DNA from: Ancylobacter rudongensis
GTDB lineage: Bacteria > Pseudomonadota > Alphaproteobacteria > Rhizobiales > Xanthobacteraceae
Assembly (NCBI RefSeq): GCF_900100155.1
Contig: NZ_FMTP01000010.1
Span: 1-64,000, forward strand
Direction: 5' to 3'
DNA length: 64,000 bases
Positions 37,482 to 44,713 of this stretch are shown here, piece after piece. Made by a program: the position numbers and the translations under genes. The notes under the pieces are model-generated. The model did no database searches. It saw nothing but the letters and a program-made list of their open reading frames with translations, and had not been told where the DNA came from. Every line of letters starts with the position of its first letter. The first letter of the stretch is position 1.

Positions 37482-38408
37482 ATGATGAAGACTCGCATGA
37501 CTGCGCTCGCGTCCACGCGCATGTTCTTTCCCGAGCTGCCCGGCATGCCGCGTGTGGCCTACGACAAGGATGATGGCGCCGGCGCCGGCGGTGATGCCAA
37601 TGAGACGAATGCTGCCGCGGAAGCCGCCGCGGCTGAAGAGACCGCTGCTCGCGAGCTCGCCGAGGCTGAAGCCGCGGCCGAGGCGGCCGCCGAAGCGCTT
37701 GCCGCCGGCTCCGACACGTCGAAGGACGGCAAGGAGAAGGCCGCTCTCCTGCGCGAGGTGATGGACAAGAAGAGCAAGCTGAAGGACGCCGAAAAGCGCG
37801 CCACTGATGCCGCTGCCGCGCTCGCCGCCTATGGCGGCGTCGATCCGCAGAAGGTGCGCGACCTGATCAAGCGCGAAGAGGAGGCCGAGCGTGCGGCGGC
37901 CGAGGCCAAGGGCGACTTCGATCGCGTCAAGGCCATGATGATCGAGGAGCACAACAAGGAGAAGTCGACGCTTCAGTCCGAACTTGAGGCTGAGCGCGCC
38001 GCCCGCGCGGTCGATCAGAAGCGCATCGATGACCTGACCGTCGGCAATGACTTCGGCAACTCCAAGTTCATCCAGGAAAATCTGACCCTGACGCCGGCCA
38101 AGTCGCGCAAGCTCTACGGCGCCCATTTCGAGGTCGTCGACGGGCGCACCGTCGGCTACGACAAGCCGGCCGGCGCGAAGGATCGCACGATGCTCGTCAA
38201 TGCAAAGGGCGATCCTCTGGGTTTCGATGAAGCATTCAAGCGGATCATCGACGCCGATCCGGAGAAGGAGACGCTGCTGAAGGCGAAGATCTCGCCCGGC
38301 GCGGGCTCTCGCTCGGAGAACCTGCTGAAGACTCCGGCCAAGAAGAGCGCCGATAACCTGTTCGGCATGGCCCGTCTTCGCGCTGCGTTGGACAACGACG
38401 TAGACTAG
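37482..38408 (+). CDS. capsid scaffolding protein
   Basis: Protein of 308 aa. Residues about 30-170 are Ala/Glu/Lys/Asp-rich coiled coil (AAAEAAAAEETAARELAEAE), followed by a more ordered C-terminal part (SKFIQENLTLTPAKSRKLYG). Position directly before the major capsid gene is that of the assembly scaffold. Start ATG 37482 (or 37485) follows GGAGAAG. No protease motif is seen. Confidence 0.78.
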   Translation: MMKTRMTALASTRMFFPELPGMPRVAYDKDDGAGAGGDANETNAAAEAAAAEETAARELAEAEAAAEAAAEALAAGSDTSKDGKEKAALLREVMDKKSKLKDAEKRATDAAAALAAYGGVDPQKVRDLIKREEEAERAAAEAKGDFDRVKAMMIEEHNKEKSTLQSELEAERAARAVDQKRIDDLTVGNDFGNSKFIQENLTLTPAKSRKLYGAHFEVVDGRTVGYDKPAGAKDRTMLVNAKGDPLGFDEAFKRIIDADPEKETLLKAKISPGAGSRSENLLKTPAKKSADNLFGMARLRAALDNDVD

Positions 38409-38470
38409 GCGAAGAATTATAGCGGGTTCGGTTCTGGGTTCGGATTTTTTTCCTTGCCATTCTGTCGCTC

Positions 38471-38500
38471 TTGGATAATAAGTGAGCACATACTTATTCT
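38471..38500 (+). promoter_or_regulatory. capsid-gene promoter with site A in the spacer
   Basis: TTGGAT (38471-38476), 18-bp spacer, TATTCT (38495-38500); consensus site A at 38479-38496. Inverted GGGTTCGGTTC/GAACCGAACCC arms (38423-38433, 38516-38526) flank it. Confidence 0.65.
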
Positions 38501-38528
38501 CCACGGGACAAGATAGGAACCGAACCCA

Positions 38529-39431
38529 ATGCCGCTTCTCATGACCGAAGCCGCAAAGCTGGCGGAAGATGACCGGCAGCGCGGTATTATCGAAGAGCTG
38601 ATCGACAAGGACGAGCTGTTCGCCCTTGTCCCGTTCGTCCGCTCCAAGGATGACGTCTACGCCTATGATCGTGAGAAGACCCTGCCGGGCGCGGGCTGGA
38701 TCGATCCGTATGACGACATCGAGGAGAGCACCGCGACCTTCGAGCCCGTCACCGCGCGCATCAAGATTCTGGCTGGCCAGGTCGACATCGCCAACTTCAT
38801 CTCCGAAGTGAAGTCCGACCTTTACGACCAGGTCGCCGTGCAGCTCGCTGCCAAGGCCAAGGGCGTCGGTCGCGACTTCCGTCAGGCTCTGGTGAACGGC
38901 GACAGTGCCGTCAATCCGAAGCAGTTCGACGGCCTGAAGAAGTTCGTGACCGCGGGTCAGACCCTGACCGCCGGCGCCAACGGCAACGCCCTGTCCTACT
39001 CCATGCTCGACGAGCTGAAGGACGCGGTGAAGCTCGGCGCGGACTGTCTGATGATGCGCCAGGGCACCTGGCGTGCGCTGCGCCAGCTCAATCGTCTTCA
39101 GGGCGGCAACACCGCCGACATGATGATGATCGAGAACTTCGGCGTCCCGGTGAAGGCGTATGATGGCACCCCGGTGATCATCAACGACTATATCGGCGCC
39201 GACGAGACGCAGGGCGACAACGACGCCACGACCTCGATCTACGCGCTGCGCCTGAATGAGGCCGATGGCTTCCACGGCCTCTATGCGGGCGACGCCGCCG
39301 GCATCCGGGTCGAGAAGGTCGGTCTGAACTTCGGCAAGGACAGCACCCGCTGGCGTCTGAAGTGGTATTGCGCCGCGGCGCTCAAGGCCACGCATGCGGT
39401 CGCCCGCCTCAAGGGCGTTACCAACATTTGA
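38529..39431 (+). CDS. major capsid protein
   Basis: Protein of 300 aa, HK97-fold type judged by length and layout: helical N-arm (LLMTEAAKLAEDDRQRGIIE), E-loop-like DREKTLPGAGWIDPYDDIEE, and a C-terminal strand-rich region ending KATHAVARLKGVTNI. Lies after scaffold, has its own promoter region and is followed by a hairpin, as expected for the most abundant virion protein. Confidence 0.9.
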   Translation: MPLLMTEAAKLAEDDRQRGIIEELIDKDELFALVPFVRSKDDVYAYDREKTLPGAGWIDPYDDIEESTATFEPVTARIKILAGQVDIANFISEVKSDLYDQVAVQLAAKAKGVGRDFRQALVNGDSAVNPKQFDGLKKFVTAGQTLTAGANGNALSYSMLDELKDAVKLGADCLMMRQGTWRALRQLNRLQGGNTADMMMIENFGVPVKAYDGTPVIINDYIGADETQGDNDATTSIYALRLNEADGFHGLYAGDAAGIRVEKVGLNFGKDSTRWRLKWYCAAALKATHAVARLKGVTNI

Positions 39432-39433
39432 TC

Positions 39434-39462
39434 TTGCACATAAGTATGTGCATACATAGTAT
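39434..39462 (+). promoter_or_regulatory. promoter with site A in the spacer
   Basis: TTGCAC (39434-39439), 17-bp spacer, TAGTAT (39457-39462); TAAGTATGTGCATACATA at 39441-39458. Starts the connector gene set immediately after the capsid gene. Confidence 0.65.
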
Positions 39463-39484
39463 GGGCGGGAGCAATCCCGCCCAT
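39461..39484 (+). terminator. hairpin with GCAA tetraloop after the capsid gene
   Basis: Perfect 10-bp stem ATGGGCGGGA/TCCCGCCCAT with a GNRA-type GCAA loop, followed by TGCTGTTT. Either a weak terminator of the capsid transcript or a leader hairpin of the next one. Confidence 0.6.
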
Positions 39485-39506
39485 TGCTGTTTGCGGACCT
39501 CTTTTC

Positions 39507-40175
39507 ATGGACAACGAACCAATGAAGCATCTCAAGATCGTCGACGGCGCGTGGGCAGGCTATACCGGCATCCTCGGCCGGTTCGAGTTCGTCGAGGGCG
39601 TCTCGGTGCTGAAGCTGCATCGCTGCGACCGCGATCTCCTCGCTTCCGTCGCCAACTTCGTGGAGCTCGAGGACGACGGCGGTGAAACCCCGGCCGGCGT
39701 GACCCATCGTCTGGCCACAGAGGCGCAGCTTCGTGCGCCGGTCGCCGCGCCGCTTGCGCGGCAGACGGAGACTGACAAGAAGGCTGAGGCCATCATGGCC
39801 GCCGCCGCGGCCAACAAGGCCCCGACCGAGTTCCACACCAAGCCTGAGCTCGAGGCTGTGGCCGACAAGTCCGGCATCAAGGGTCTGCGCGCGATCGGTG
39901 ACAAGTGGAACGTCAAGAGCCGCTCCATTCCGATCCTGATCGAGATGATCCTCGACGCCCAGGCCAAGTTCATCCTCAAGCGTGATCAGCGGATGCAGAG
40001 CGAACCGGCGCCGGCCACCGAGCCCGCTCCGGTGGAGACGCCCGCATCTGCGCCCGCTGCTGAAGTGGAGGAGGACTTCACCGAAGCCCAGATCGAGACG
40101 ACCGAGGTGTCGCTCGAGGAGGCCGCGGCGACCGGCAATCTCGCCGCAGCGATCAGCGACGACGGTCAGGAGTGA
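39507..40175 (+). CDS. head accessory protein with SAP-like segment
   Basis: Protein of 222 aa. Beta-rich KOW-like start (LKIVDGAWAGYTGILGRFEF), a linker, then a SAP/LEM-like helical hairpin (TKPELEAVADKSGIKGLRAI ... RSIPILIEMIL), and an acidic Pro/Ala-rich end. Could decorate the capsid or bind DNA at the portal vertex. Start ATG 39507; ATG 39522 is possible. Confidence 0.6.
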   Translation: MDNEPMKHLKIVDGAWAGYTGILGRFEFVEGVSVLKLHRCDRDLLASVANFVELEDDGGETPAGVTHRLATEAQLRAPVAAPLARQTETDKKAEAIMAAAAANKAPTEFHTKPELEAVADKSGIKGLRAIGDKWNVKSRSIPILIEMILDAQAKFILKRDQRMQSEPAPATEPAPVETPASAPAAEVEEDFTEAQIETTEVSLEEAAATGNLAAAISDDGQE

Positions 40176-40178
40176 TCC

Positions 40179-40979
40179 ATGAACGTCTATCCGGAGGATT
40201 ATGAGGTTCGCCTGACCGTCGCCTTCACGGACCTGAACGGCGCGCCGGTGCTACCGAGCGCGATCCGCGCGGCTCTCTATGACGGCGAGGATCGGCTCCT
40301 GGTCGATTTCGGTGACCTGCCCTTCGACACCGAGCTCGGGCACAAGGAGATCGTCATCCCGGCGGCGTTCAATGCGCTGTCGGCCGGCGAGCTCTCCAGC
40401 CCGCGCATCCTCCGGGTTCAGATCGTCACGGCTGCCGGCATCATCCGGCGGCCCTTCTCCTATCTGATCGAAGGCGAGTTCCGGCTCGCGCTGCTCGAGA
40501 ACACCTTCATCACCTATGAGGCGGCCGAACTGCTGGCGCGCGACATGGCCGACACCTCGGCCTGGGACAATGCCGAGCCCGATCGCCGCCAGGCCGCCCT
40601 GATCGAGGCGTTTCGCCGTCTCTCGGCTATCCCGCTGCGCTTTGCCCATGAAGATGAGCACGGCCGGATCATCGACGAGGAGGAGACCATCCTCATCAGC
40701 GGCGCCTGGGACAATATCAGCGAGGAGGAGTATTTCGGGTTCCCCGCGCGCTTCCGGCGTCTGCTGCGCACCGCCCAGCTGGTGGAGGCGATCGAACTGC
40801 TGGCCGGCGACACCACGGCGCGCAAGCATCGGGCCGGCATCGTGTCCGAGACGATCGGCGAAAGCTCCGTGCGGCTCCAGCCGGGCGCCGGCGGCGCCGT
40901 CGACTATGGCGTGTCGGCCCAGACCCTCTCCCACCTCAAGGGCTACGTCTATTACAGCTCGCGGATCTTCCGGGCATGA
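40179..40979 (+). CDS. head-tail connector region protein
   Basis: Protein of 266 aa. The first ~100 residues are an immunoglobulin-like beta domain (YEVRLTVAFTDLNGAPVLPS ... YLIEGEFRLAL); the rest is helical, resembling adaptor proteins that dock on the portal (TYEAAELLARDMADTSAWDN). Position after capsid and overlap with the next gene fit a connector. Confidence 0.6.
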   Translation: MNVYPEDYEVRLTVAFTDLNGAPVLPSAIRAALYDGEDRLLVDFGDLPFDTELGHKEIVIPAAFNALSAGELSSPRILRVQIVTAAGIIRRPFSYLIEGEFRLALLENTFITYEAAELLARDMADTSAWDNAEPDRRQAALIEAFRRLSAIPLRFAHEDEHGRIIDEEETILISGAWDNISEEEYFGFPARFRRLLRTAQLVEAIELLAGDTTARKHRAGIVSETIGESSVRLQPGAGGAVDYGVSAQTLSHLKGYVYYSSRIFRA

Positions 40980-41737
40980 TCGCCAACCGGCTGAGCGAGG
41001 AGGCCGAGCGCGCCGCCGAGCGCTACGCTCTGGTCACGAAGGAGTGGCAGCGCCTCTATGACGAAGCGCTCGGCGCCGACGACTTCGGTTCGGCCGCTCT
41101 TACGGCCCGCATCATGGCCGCGGCCTATCAGGTCAGCCTCCGGCACATCGCCGATGAGGATGCGCACATCGAAGGCGCTCTTAGCGCCATTGCCCAGAGC
41201 GCACGCGAGACGACGCTTTCACAGATCGCGAGCATCGAAGCGTCTGACCTGTCGGACGACGCCCTCGAGCACCTGGCGCAATCCCAGAGCTATCTCATCA
41301 ACGAGATCGCAGCCCAGATGCAGCGCGATCTCGCGACGCTGCGTCAGAAGCTGCAGGCCGCGGCGCTCGCTGTTCGCGCGAGCGTTCGCACGCGGCGCAT
41401 GAATGAGCGCATGGCGATGCTCGACTACCGGATGTCCTCCTTCGGCAAGCTGGAATTCACCTTCTACGACCGGCGCTCCTATCGCTGGATCTCGCGCAAG
41501 TTCGTTCGCACCGTTTGGCGTCACACGCTGCTCGCCGCCTACAACGAGATGGTCCTGATGACGGCTGCCGATCACGGCCATGCCGAGATCGCCGTGGTTA
41601 CCGAGAGCGAGGGCGTTCTCCAGACCCAGGGTCAGGTGTCGCTGCGCGATGACGCGCTGGGCTACGCCGCGGCGTGCGAGCACTTCTTCCATCCGAACAG
41701 CACCTGTTTCCTGTCGATGGAGGCGGGCCATGTTTGA
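40976..41737 (+). CDS. minor head / head-completion protein
   Basis: Protein of 253 aa, helical and Ala/Arg-rich over the first ~150 residues (coiled coil AAQMQRDLATLRQKLQAAAL), then a compact C-terminal domain ending FFHPNSTCFLSMEAG, reminiscent of the HPN(C/S) end of Mu gpF-type minor capsid proteins. Overlaps both neighbours. Confidence 0.55.
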   Translation: MIANRLSEEAERAAERYALVTKEWQRLYDEALGADDFGSAALTARIMAAAYQVSLRHIADEDAHIEGALSAIAQSARETTLSQIASIEASDLSDDALEHLAQSQSYLINEIAAQMQRDLATLRQKLQAAALAVRASVRTRRMNERMAMLDYRMSSFGKLEFTFYDRRSYRWISRKFVRTVWRHTLLAAYNEMVLMTAADHGHAEIAVVTESEGVLQTQGQVSLRDDALGYAAACEHFFHPNSTCFLSMEAGHV

Positions 41738-42074
41738 GCCCAACAATGTCGGCTGGCTCTCGCGCAAGATCGGCCGGAATGTCCATGCCCAGGTGACCTA
41801 CGCGCCGCCGGTGAAGTGCCCCTTCGCGCCGGTGAACCTCAGCGTCGGTGCCCAGAAGACCTCGGTGCGCGCCGACAGCTCCGCCTCGCGCGGCGCCGCC
41901 GATGAAATGGCCGCCATGCGCGCCAAGATCCTCGTCGCCAATTTCGTGAAGATCGAGATCGGCGATCGCTTCGAGTTCGACGGTCAGACCTACCGCATCG
42001 AGACCAAGCACACCCGGCGCTCGGTCGCCGGCGTCATCGACCATTTCGAGTGCGATATGGAGCTGCTGCCGTGA
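41730..42074 (+). CDS. head-tail joining protein
   Basis: Protein of 114 aa, ATG 41730 inside the previous gene. Beta-strand-rich C-terminus (NFVKIEIGDRFEFDGQTYRI, HFECDMELLP) typical of small stopper/joining proteins. Assigned from position (between minor head and gp10-like genes). Confidence 0.6.
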   Translation: MFEPNNVGWLSRKIGRNVHAQVTYAPPVKCPFAPVNLSVGAQKTSVRADSSASRGAADEMAAMRAKILVANFVKIEIGDRFEFDGQTYRIETKHTRRSVAGVIDHFECDMELLP

Positions 42075-42544
42075 TCAAGATGAAGGTCACGGGCCTGGCG
42101 CCGGCGATCCTTCGTCTGCGCAACATCGCCGACACGGTGCCCTCGACCGCACGCAAGCAGATGACGCGCTCGGCCGAGCGCATCGTGAAGGTGGCCAAGA
42201 TCCTGGTGCCTCGCGATACGGGTCTGCTGGAGGAGTCGATCCGGATCGAGAAGAGCTATGGCACGCGCGGCCGCCTGCAGATCGACATCGTCGCCGGCGG
42301 CACGGGCGAGGTGCTTCGCGGTGATGGCTACATCACTCTGGACCAGTATGCCTCCGTGGTTCATGAGCACTATGAGGACTGGGTCATTCGAACGAACGGC
42401 ATGGGTCCGAATACGCTGGCCAAGCAGGCCGCGAACCCCGAGCACGTCATCGGCTCGAAATTCCTTGAGCGCGCGGCCGTGGCGGAAGAGCCGAAGCTCG
42501 AGCGCAACATCATCCAGTCCATTCTGCAGGTGACCGAGCAATGA
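42071..42544 (+). CDS. HK97 gp10-like neck/tail-completion protein
   Basis: Protein of 157 aa from GTG 42071 (TGA overlap; ATG 42080 is the alternative). The HK97-gp10 signature is visible: helical start, VKVAKILVPRDTGLLEESIR, and YASVVHEHYEDWVIRTNG, ending FLERAAVAEEPKLERNII. Family proteins sit at the head-tail neck. Confidence 0.82.
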   Translation: MIKMKVTGLAPAILRLRNIADTVPSTARKQMTRSAERIVKVAKILVPRDTGLLEESIRIEKSYGTRGRLQIDIVAGGTGEVLRGDGYITLDQYASVVHEHYEDWVIRTNGMGPNTLAKQAANPEHVIGSKFLERAAVAEEPKLERNIIQSILQVTEQ

Positions 42545-42954
42545 TCTTCGACATCCTTGAGCACAAGATCGCCGCCGCCGGCCTTGGCGTGCCAGGTGAA
42601 AGCCTGTTTCGCGGCACCATGCCGGCCGAATGCACGGTTGGCGTGCTCTTTCGCATGCCGCTCGAGGGCATCCCCGTCGATCCGCACATTGTCGGCTGGC
42701 ACAAGCCGCGTCTGCAGGTGATCGTGCGCCACACCGACCCGGTCCAGGGCGAGGCGCTCGCCAACAAGGTCATCAAGACGCTGCTGGTCGAGCACCCGGA
42801 AGATCACCCGGCGACCGCGGAGCGGGGCAGGGCGCGCATCACGGTGTTCTACCCGGCCCAGCTGCCGATCCAGTTTCCGATGCTGGAAGGCAATGCCATC
42901 GAGTGGTCGCTGAACTTCCGCACGGCCTTTTCTGTCGAGCCGGCCTGGAAATAG
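42541..42954 (+). CDS. tail terminator / minor tail protein
   Basis: Protein of 137 aa, ATGA-coupled to the gp10-like gene and directly upstream of the tail tube gene, the standard place of the tail terminator. Fold impression: MIFDILEHKIAAAGLGVPGE then RLQVIVRHTDPVQGEALANK, and a beta-rich end. No decisive motif. Confidence 0.6.
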   Translation: MIFDILEHKIAAAGLGVPGESLFRGTMPAECTVGVLFRMPLEGIPVDPHIVGWHKPRLQVIVRHTDPVQGEALANKVIKTLLVEHPEDHPATAERGRARITVFYPAQLPIQFPMLEGNAIEWSLNFRTAFSVEPAWK

Positions 42955-43020
42955 CTACATACAGGTGTAGCTATTTGCGTGGACTTCCCACGGATGTTAA
43001 AGTATGTATGTGCATACTTT
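42953..43020 (+). promoter_or_regulatory. tail-tube promoter region with site B and site A
   Basis: TAGCTACATACAGGTGTAGC at 42953-42972 (an inverted AGCTAC/GTAGCT pair) and site A with arms AAAGTATG/CATACTTT at 42999-43020. A weak -35/-10 pair TTAAAG-17-TCTAAT overlaps. ATG 43052 is 31 nt downstream. Confidence 0.6.
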
Positions 43021-43051
43021 CTAATTCCGCTTCTACAGAGGATCTCCGTCC

Positions 43052-43885
43052 ATGCCTTCGTCCGCCGAAAACGTTAAGCTCGGCGTCTGCAACGTTCTCT
43101 TCGACGGCCGCAACCTGGGCTATACCAAGGGCGGTGTCGAGGTGGAGGTGACGACGTCGACCCATCCCGTGACCGTCGACCAGACCGGCGAGACGCCGAT
43201 CGGCGAGCTCGTCACCGGTCGTCAGGTCAAGGTGACCGCGCCGCTCGCCGAGACCACGCTCGACAATCTCGTGGCTGTGATGCCTGGCTCGACCCTGATC
43301 ACCGACGGCGCTAAGGCGTCGGGCTCCGTGACCTTCAAGACCGCGGCCCCGGTCAATGGCGACAAGATCGTTCTGGCCAGCACCACGATCACCTTCAAGA
43401 CCGTTCCCGCGGGTCCGTTCGATCTGCCGATTCCGGCGACCATCGGCGCTGCGGCCTCGGCGCTTGCTGATGTGATCAACGCCTCCAACCTGCCCTTCGT
43501 CGCCTCGGCAAATGCGGGGGTCACCACGATCACCGCCAAGACGCGCGGTGTGGCCGGCAACGTCGCCCTGGTTGCCACCTTCGTAACCGCGGCCAACGTC
43601 ACGGCCGTGGCCCTGACCGGCGGTGTCGATGTCACCAAGGCACAGGTGAAGGTCTCGACCGGCGTGAACATCAACCTGCTGTCGGTGGCCAAGACTCTGG
43701 TCCTGCGCCCGATCGGCACCACGGGCGCTGACGACTTCACCGTCTACAAGGCCGCCTGCCCGGGCGCGATCAACTTCACCTACCAGCAGGACGCCGAGCG
43801 CATCTATTCGGCGGTCTTCACCGGCTACGCCGCCGACGACGGCGGTCTGTTCGCCGTCGGCGACGTGACCGCCACGGGCGCCTGA
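43052..43885 (+). CDS. major tail tube protein
   Basis: Protein of 277 aa, beta-rich, low in Cys and Trp. N-terminus SSAENVKLGVCNVLFDGRNL, a tube-like GELVTGRQVKVTAPLAETTL, then a Thr/Ala/Val-rich insert (DKIVLASTTITFKTVPAGPF and following, about 105-205) that looks like a surface domain. Own promoter region upstream and terminator downstream, as expected for a tube subunit made in hundreds of copies. Confidence 0.82.
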   Translation: MPSSAENVKLGVCNVLFDGRNLGYTKGGVEVEVTTSTHPVTVDQTGETPIGELVTGRQVKVTAPLAETTLDNLVAVMPGSTLITDGAKASGSVTFKTAAPVNGDKIVLASTTITFKTVPAGPFDLPIPATIGAAASALADVINASNLPFVASANAGVTTITAKTRGVAGNVALVATFVTAANVTAVALTGGVDVTKAQVKVSTGVNINLLSVAKTLVLRPIGTTGADDFTVYKAACPGAINFTYQQDAERIYSAVFTGYAADDGGLFAVGDVTATGA

Positions 43886-43917
43886 CCTTTGGCCCTTCAG
43901 GGCTGATGCCAGTCAAC

Positions 43918-43951
43918 GGCCGGCGCTCACGAACAGGGCGCCGGCCATTTT
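43918..43951 (+). terminator. intrinsic terminator after tail tube
   Basis: GGCCGGCGC/GCGCCGGCC, 9-bp stem, 11-nt loop, then ATTTTG. Confidence 0.75.
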
Positions 43952-43973
43952 GTTCTCCACCAGCGGATCCATC

Positions 43974-44315
43974 ATGACCAAGATCATCAACCTCGATGCC
44001 TTCGTGAAGCCGAGCCCCGTCACCCTCGACATTGACGGGGTCAAGCACCCCATGGCGACGGCCACCCTCGATACCTTTTTCGCCAATGCCAAGGATCTCG
44101 AGGATCTGAAGCTGGATGGCGGCCCGGTGAAGGAGCTCCAGGTCATGATCCGCATGATCAACCGCGCCTTCCCCTCGCTCACCGAAGCGCAGATCCGCTC
44201 CTGGAGCCTCGAGCAGCTGAACGGCATCGCCGAGATCGCCCGCACGGCCAGCGGCGAGGTCGTCGAGGAGGCGCCGGCGGCGGACCAGGTGGGAAAGGCC
44301 CCCAGCGCGAGCTGA
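43974..44315 (+). CDS. tail assembly chaperone (gpG-like)
   Basis: Protein of 113 aa between tail tube and tape measure. Helical, with acidic DLEDLKLDGGPVKELQVMIR; the end VGKAPSAS follows a slippery heptamer GGGAAAG at 44291-44297, positioned G|GGA|AAG in the reading frame. The unshifted product is the G-like chaperone that coats the tape measure during assembly. Confidence 0.85.
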   Translation: MTKIINLDAFVKPSPVTLDIDGVKHPMATATLDTFFANAKDLEDLKLDGGPVKELQVMIRMINRAFPSLTEAQIRSWSLEQLNGIAEIARTASGEVVEEAPAADQVGKAPSAS

Positions 44316-44677
44316 AGTCCGCTGATCTCGGATTTCTGTTCGCCAAGGTCCTGCGGGAGTTCCGGCTCTCCTGGGACGAGATGATGGCGATGCCGGTGCG
44401 TCGCTTCTGGTTCCTCCTGAGCCAGATCGACCGACTCCGGGCGGAGGATGGCCTCGAACAGCTGGCGCTGCTGGCCGCCGTGACCAACGAGGAGGGCTAC
44501 AAATCCCTTCACGGAAGTCTCGGGAAGCAGATCGGGGAGATCTACGTCTACGAGCCGATCCGCACTGGCGAGATCCAGATCGTGGGTGGTGTGGCGCTCA
44601 CTGACGAGGGTCTTGATCCCAGCTTCGACCGCGCCGGGCTCATGGCGCTCAAACGGCGCATTCAGTCCGGCGGGTAA
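43974..44677 (+). CDS. tail assembly chaperone fusion (gpGT-like) by -1 frameshift
   Basis: At GGGAAAG (44291-44297), the same heptamer as in lambda G/T, a -1 slip moves reading into a frame open from 44297 to TAA 44675-44677. It adds about 126 residues (GPQRELKSADLGFLFAKVL onward, containing MMAMPVRRFWFLLSQIDRLR). The T-like part has no ribosome site of its own. The product would be about 234 aa. Confidence 0.85.
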
Positions 44678-44679
44678 TA

Positions 44680-44697
44680 TCAGTATCTACATACTTA
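44680..44697 (+). promoter_or_regulatory. site A palindrome before the tape measure gene
   Basis: TCAGTATCTACATACTTA, 16 nt before ATG 44714 with CAGGGA between. Confidence 0.65.
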
Positions 44698-44713
44698 CTT
44701 TGGTGCAGGGATA

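Noticed and set aside
37326-39836. An 836-codon minus-strand open frame across scaffold and capsid genes
   Set aside because: Shadow of the plus-strand scaffold and major capsid genes, spanning their promoters and hairpin; no protein-like domains.
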